This document shows positions 20,973 through 24,997 of a DNA stretch of 24,997 nucleotides, piece by piece (the first letter of the stretch is position 1; every line of letters starts with the position of its first letter). This stretch comes from Podila epigama (taxonomy: Eukaryota; Mortierellomycota; Mortierellomycetes; Mortierellales; Mortierellaceae). The position numbers and the translations under genes are program-made. The notes below the pieces were generated by a model. The model did no database searches, was not told the DNA's origin, and saw only the letters and a list, made by a program, of their open reading frames with translations. The stretch is taken from positions 1-24,997 of the forward strand of contig JAAAVE010000176.1 of NCBI GenBank assembly GCA_015679605.1, given 5' to 3'.

Positions 20973-21626
20973 ATGGCCGACCCGCTGACTATGTTCATTG
21001 TCATCCGCAAGGATCTCATCAAGGTTTGACTTTTTGATAATTCTTAAAGGGACATTGGAAGTATACAACATGGAATCTGATCTCACTTTTGTGGCCAACT
21101 ATCTAGGTTCTTGGATGGTCCACAGGCAGGTATGGCAAACGACCCCCCAAAGGATCAAAGGAATGACACAGATATGGGACGTCCATGCAATGCAATGTAT
21201 CATTAACAAAAAATGACAATCTTTATGTACCATCAGTGTCATCGCGCAGGCATGCCACGCCTCGACGGCTGTGCTTCACAAGACCGCAAATCTTCCAGAC
21301 ACTCGCGAATACCTAGCAGATCTCAATAACATGCATAAAGTTGTCTTGGAGGTAAGATCAGAGATGCAAGCCAATGTCCCTGCAAGATACAGTATAATTC
21401 GACCATCATAAATTGACAATGTTTAATTAATATTCTTTGTGTTTCTTAGGTAAAAAATGTATCACAGTTGGAAGCTCTTGCCGCCAGTCTCTCGGGACTC
21501 GATGTACCCCATGTCACCTGGAGAGAGCAGCCTGAGGATATCTTGACCTGTCTATCCACTTCACCCATCCGAAGAAACCAGGAAGTGAAGGATGCCTTCA
21601 AGAAGTGCTCCCTTTTCCGATCATAG
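20973..21626 (+). CDS. PTRHD1-type peptidyl-tRNA hydrolase-domain protein
   Basis: Four exons, 20973-21023, 21107-21129, 21237-21351 and 21450-21626, give 121 residues in frame, close to the 140 of human PTRHD1. The protein opens MADPLTMFIVIRKDLIK, then VLGWSTGSVIAQACHASTAV spans exons 2 and 3, followed by YLADLNNMHKVVLE, HVTWREQPEDILTCLSTSP and an end KDAFKKCSLFRS. These align by eye with the human protein's RKDL, VAQACHAATA, MRKVVLE, WLEQPENIATC and KKFRLF blocks. The fold is that of archaeal/eukaryotic Pth2 enzymes, which free tRNA from stalled peptidyl-tRNA; activity of the PTRHD1 branch is less certain. Exon 2 is a 23-base microexon needed to keep frame and the conserved GxxxAQACHA strand. 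The gene is divergent from ubinuclein and convergent with NKP2. Confidence 0.92.
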
Positions 21627-21874
21627 TGTGTCGATTGTCCACCGCTGTGAAAAAGTAGAATAACCCATGACCCTGGCTGTTGGTGTCATGTAAGAAATAC
21701 AAACAAAAATTGCAAATATTTTTTAAACTACATTTTACAAGAATGGGCGACAGTCACTGGGTTGACGACGTTAGTGATTCATTCATATGGCCGTACATGC
21801 GGCTGCGGTTGTAAAGTACAAGGTAAAAGTACAGGATGATTCATTGGCGTTGGGTATTCAGAAGCAGTTGTCGC
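21627..21874. other. Convergent 3' spacer between PTRHD1 and NKP2
   Basis: A 248-base AT-rich gap between facing stop codons. It should hold two 3' UTRs; no other feature is seen. Confidence 0.55.
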
Positions 21875-22703
21875 CTACTTTGAGCTCACACCCTCTGTAA
21901 TGGAATCGCAAAGGCCGATCAAGTCCTACATGGCGAAATGACAACATGTTAGCGGGCCAAATCTCAGGGAGGGCAAGACAGCAATTCATTATGACGATAT
22001 CGCTCGCCGTTACCTTAAGATTTAACATCAAGGCTTCTTCATCAACATCGATTGAGGCTGAGCTTGGGAGTCGAATTGATTCCATCTGGTGGTCGAGGCT
22101 ATACATGACGAAAATGAAAAAAGATTAGTCGTTACTCTTGGCACTCAATGTTTGTGCATACAATCTTTTGGACATAGTCTCGATGCGCTTTACTCTTGAA
22201 ATGTCTGTGAAAAGGCGAAACACTTATCCTTCAGCCTGGTGACCTCTTCTTTGTAGATCTTTTCGGCTGTAGTGAGTTCTTGGATGGCTTGATCCAGCGT
22301 CAAATGTTTGTCGACATCCTAGTCAGATAGACAGGTTAGAATGGCGGCTTGAAAGAAAATACGAAGAAAATGAACGTGGTTAGCTACTTGTATCGAAAAT
22401 ATTTACCTCAATATCCATGTCATCCTCTTCTATGGTTGGTTGAGCAGAGGAAGAAGGGATGCTCTGCTGTCCTTCTTGCTCTGCCACAAGATGAAATGGA
22501 TTCCTGCGGACCTCAACGTCAATATTCCTCTTGATTTTCGATTTGACCTGGTGCCTGGAGTTCAAGTAAGCACGGTACAAGTCCTTTATATCAGGGTGTG
22601 ACCGATACTGTTTCGGAAACATTCCTGTAAACTGTTGCAGAGTGATGCTGTCATGGAGTCCATTCCCTAGAAGGAACGATGATAAGAGTTCCTTTTCTTT
22701 CAT
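21875..22703 (-). CDS. Cnl2/NKP2-family inner kinetochore protein
   Basis: Four exons (22703-22407, 22318-22194, 22098-22014, 21925-21875) give 185 residues. The N terminus, MKEKELLSSFLLGNG, then ITLQQFTGMFPKQYRSHPDI and LYRAYLNSRHQVKSKIKRNI, fits the Cnl2/NKP2 pattern: an EhxLLxxFLL opening, QFxxxFPxxxRxxPxIxxLYR and a following coiled coil. The second exon (DQAIQELTTAEKIYKEEVTR) continues as coiled coil. In yeasts Nkp2 is a small subunit of the constitutive centromere-associated (Ctf19/Sim4) network at centromeres. A Glu/Asp-rich linker with IEEDDMDIE lies between the two helical parts. The intron before exon 3 has a good CTAAT branch point (about 22125). The shorter C-terminal exons rest on splice phase only and are less sure. 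The stop faces PTRHD1, and the start is 152 bases from the NSE1 start. Confidence 0.8.
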
Positions 22704-22855
22704 TTCTTGACTTGATGGAGTGATGGAGGATGCATGAAGGTAAAGGGAAAGAGCTTAAAAGAGACTTTTTTTTTGAACCAACGTGACTGCCTCTCTTGCA
22801 GGATTTCATCAAGAGTTTGACCTTGATCAGCACACATACTGCACATACCACAACC
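22704..22855. promoter_or_regulatory. Short bidirectional promoter of NKP2 and NSE1
   Basis: Only 152 bases separate the outward-facing ATGs, so both genes must share or overlap promoters. A poly-T at about 22767-22774 and a CTCTCTTGCAG acceptor-like site ending at 22801 are visible; the latter could end a 5' UTR intron of NSE1. No specific binding site is recognised. Confidence 0.5.
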
Positions 22856-24089
22856 ATGACCACATCAGGATTCACCGACACACATCGACTCTTTCTACAG
22901 GGAGCCATTTCACGGAGGCTAATGACAGATGATGTCGCACAGGATCTATACAGGAATGCATGCGAGGCCACCAATGGTAAATCATTTTTTTCAGTGGATT
23001 GCTTTATTCTGACGACAATGGAAGACTCAACAAGCTCAACCCCTCACACTTGGCGACCAAATAGTGCAATATGACAGAGCCAACTATTCAGATTTTGTTG
23101 CACAGTTGAACGAAGGCTTAAACAGTGTGGAGTTTGAGTTTAGGAGTGCACAGGACGAAACGAATGGTATTCCAGTTATTGCCCTTGTAAGGAAGAAGAT
23201 ATGCTGTGTTTTTTTCTCTGGTTCAAGCGCAAAGTGGCAAAAAAAAAGTATTCAAACAGCTAACCTCATCTGGATCTTTGGGAAATTTCATAGACTAATA
23301 CCAATGGACAAAAGATTGCTCAGGTCGCCACCTCCTACACTCCTGTGGAACTCGAGTACTTTAAACACTTGGTAAGAAGCAAGAGAGAGTGCGGATGGCA
23401 TTGGCGTTGGAGATTTCGTTAGCAGCACAACTATAACCACTCGATTGTTATTTTCAATCTCTTACATCTACGCAGCTGGATGCCATCATGATGGCTGCAG
23501 ATGAGGCATATTGTATAAGCTCAACAGCAGCCCTGAACAAAGCTGGGAATCTCAAGAACAAAGACGACAAATCGCTGACTCTTTCCAAGAAGGACGCCGA
23601 TGCTCTGCTGGATCGATTTGTTGCCGACAAATGGTTCATCAAATCAAGGTATAAAATACCTTCATGATAACGCCTATTGATTCTCCTCTGTGAAAGGACG
23701 AATCTTCTAAACACGCATCCACCACTTTTTTTTCATAACATATTAATAGTGCGGGAGCTTACTCGTTGTCGATGCGGACGATCTTGGAGCTGCATACATA
23801 TCTGAAGGACGCCTATGAGGACCAGCTGCTGGAATGTAGTCTGTGTATGGAGACAATCACCAAGGGCCAACGCTGCACCGTCGCAGCGTGCAGTACTCGT
23901 ATCCACCACCACTGTGCAGCCGACTATTTCAAGAACACAAACACTCGCTGTCCTGCTTGCTCTAGCCCTTGGACCGGCAAGGTCCTGATAGGATTGTCTG
24001 ATAACACGACCGCGCCCTCTAGAATCAACACAAGACGCGTCCGAAAGAACCCAGATCAAGCGACACAGAATGTGGGTGGGGAGGAATAA
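22856..24089 (+). CDS. NSE1: NSE1, RING subunit of the SMC5/6 complex
   Basis: NSE1 pairs with the MAGE protein NSE3 and kleisin NSE4 in SMC5/6, which supports DNA repair, replication-fork stability and recombination control. Five exons (22856-22976, 23035-23186, 23294-23371, 23476-23648, 23750-24089) give 287 residues. The N-terminal winged-helix part starts MTTSGFTDTHRLFLQGAISR with LMTDDVAQDLYRNACEATN. ELEYFKHL/LDAIMMAADEA and LLDRFVADKWFI are typical NSE1 middle blocks. The C-terminal variant RING has Cys204, Cys207, Cys222, His227 to His229, Cys230, Cys242 and Cys245 (ECSLC, AACSTRIHHHC, RCPAC), all needed ligands present. The first ATG before the conserved sequence was taken as start. 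Intron 1 is short (58 bases) and ends at AAG at 23034, the site that keeps frame. Confidence 0.93.
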
Positions 24090-24214
24090 AGGACGGAGCG
24101 AACACAATACAATAATTTTTGTTCCTTTTCTTGCAGACGAAAAGGGATTTCCTTTTTCTTTCTTTTTTTTCCGAACTTCAATTTGAATCCAATCAAACTC
24201 TTCATTCCAACACA

Positions 24215-24526
24215 ATGCCTCTTGTTGCCCGAACAATCTCATTCGTTCCCTTCAATCTCGGTTGTCTAGCACCTCGAATTGCGAAAACTCGTTCAGTCAA
24301 TCACAATAAGTTTAGCACGTTTTTCCCTGTCGCGGCTAACAAGCCAAGCTCGGGCAAACCTGCTGGCTCAAATGCCCTTGACCCAGACAAGATCAAGGGA
24401 CCAGGCGGTCTGACTATGACTCAAATCTCAAGATTGGTGCAAGAGAGTCGCGCCAAGGATCTAGAGCATCAAAAGAAGCAGCAGCAGCAGCAACAACAAC
24501 AGTCGTCGTCAACCAAGCGAAAGTAA
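24215..24526 (+). CDS. Unrecognised 103-residue basic protein, possibly mitochondrial
   Basis: A single-exon frame of 103 residues starts 126 bases after the NSE1 stop. I do not recognise the family. The first 55 residues contain no Asp or Glu and several Arg/Lys (MPLVARTISFVPFNL, then APRIAKTRSVNHNKF), which fits a mitochondrial presequence. The middle (DPDKIKGPGGLTMTQISRLV) looks conserved in style, with a predicted helix running into ESRAKDLEHQKK. The end is eight Gln and SSSTKRK. A C/T-rich leader with a TTCTTGCAG acceptor-like site ends at 24137, so a 5' UTR intron or an alternative junction with NSE1 is possible. Codon use and composition look like a real gene, but no homology supports it. 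Confidence 0.55.
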   Translation: MPLVARTISFVPFNLGCLAPRIAKTRSVNHNKFSTFFPVAANKPSSGKPAGSNALDPDKIKGPGGLTMTQISRLVQESRAKDLEHQKKQQQQQQQQSSSTKRK

Positions 24527-24997
24527 AAGTAGATGGAAATGGATTGTGCGAGTTTACCACTTTTTATTGCTTCTCCCCACACTGCCATTGTCCTCATGTC
24601 TTGGCTGGCTATAGACGGACAGGAATGTCGGTGCTCTTGCTGCAGCCTAGAAAAAACTGACGATTCTGTTCTGTGTACAAGTCGATTCACGAGCAGTCTC
24701 CGCAAACTCTTCGTCCCTACATTCTCTTTGTCTCTGTCGATATCTCCTCCACTCTGGCATTTGACAGACACAAAAATAAAAAAAGTACAATGCTCAGTTG
24801 TGAATGAACGCTATACGAACACTGCTCAGTTTTTTTTTTTTTTTTAATGCTCTCGTTGATCGGGGGACCTCTATGCATTCTCTCCAGACTGTCTTCCATC
24901 CTAATCGCTGTTCAGTGTTCATACAACCCCAACTTAACCCTGACCGATGGTAGTAGGGAATGTTAATCCTTAATATGAAATATGAAGGACACGCCAA
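24527..24997. other. Downstream spacer with no recognised gene
   Basis: These 471 bases to the window edge should hold the 3' UTR of the small gene. An AATAAA hexamer at 24775-24780 is a candidate poly-A signal about 250 bases past the stop. A T run follows at 24831-24845. Short open frames on both strands show no family features. Confidence 0.45.

Overview
The window looks like nuclear DNA from an early-diverging fungus, most likely of the Mortierella/Mucoromycota type. The evidence is dense spliced genes with GT-AG introns mostly of 90-135 bases, long A/T homopolymers in introns and spacers, and animal-like genes (ubinuclein, an Artemis-like SNM1 nuclease, PTRHD1) beside fungal-type genes (Cnl2/NKP2, NSE1). 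The taxonomic guess is inference; no rRNA or marker gene is present. Exon models were built by hand from splice sites, reading-frame phase and remembered family conservation.

Layout: (1) 116-3481 minus, retromer subunit VPS35, with its last exon beyond the left edge. (2) 4345-6365 plus, IFRD-family regulator. (3) 6902-10107 plus, Artemis/SNM1-type metallo-beta-lactamase nuclease with a long disordered tail. (4) 10536-12634 minus, phytochelatin synthase with an N-terminal extension resembling a mitochondrial presequence. (5) 13085-14640, open frames that cannot be joined, treated as a relic or unknown gene. (6) 14743-15736 minus, TCTP, whose start codon appears to be split by an intron. (7) 15907-20263 minus, one eight-exon ubinuclein/Hpc2-type gene. 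(8) 20973-21626 plus, PTRHD1 with a 23-base exon. (9) 21875-22703 minus, Cnl2/NKP2 kinetochore protein. (10) 22856-24089 plus, NSE1, the RING subunit of SMC5/6, with only 152 bases between its ATG and that of NKP2. (11) 24215-24526 plus, an unrecognised 103-residue protein.

The genes do not form a pathway. Several act on chromosomes (Artemis-like end processing, HIRA-type histone deposition, kinetochore, SMC5/6), but this may be chance. VPS35 works in endosomal sorting, phytochelatin synthase in metal detoxification, and TCTP at the ribosome and in growth control. There are divergent pairs (VPS35/IFRD, ubinuclein/PTRHD1, NKP2/NSE1) and convergent pairs (Artemis/PCS, PTRHD1/NKP2). No tRNA, rRNA, CRISPR array or intact transposon was recognised. 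No wholly new multi-gene system is evident; the most interesting signals are the split TCTP start codon, the possibly organellar phytochelatin synthase, the SUMO-interacting-type motif in the nuclease tail and the acidic insertion in VPS35.
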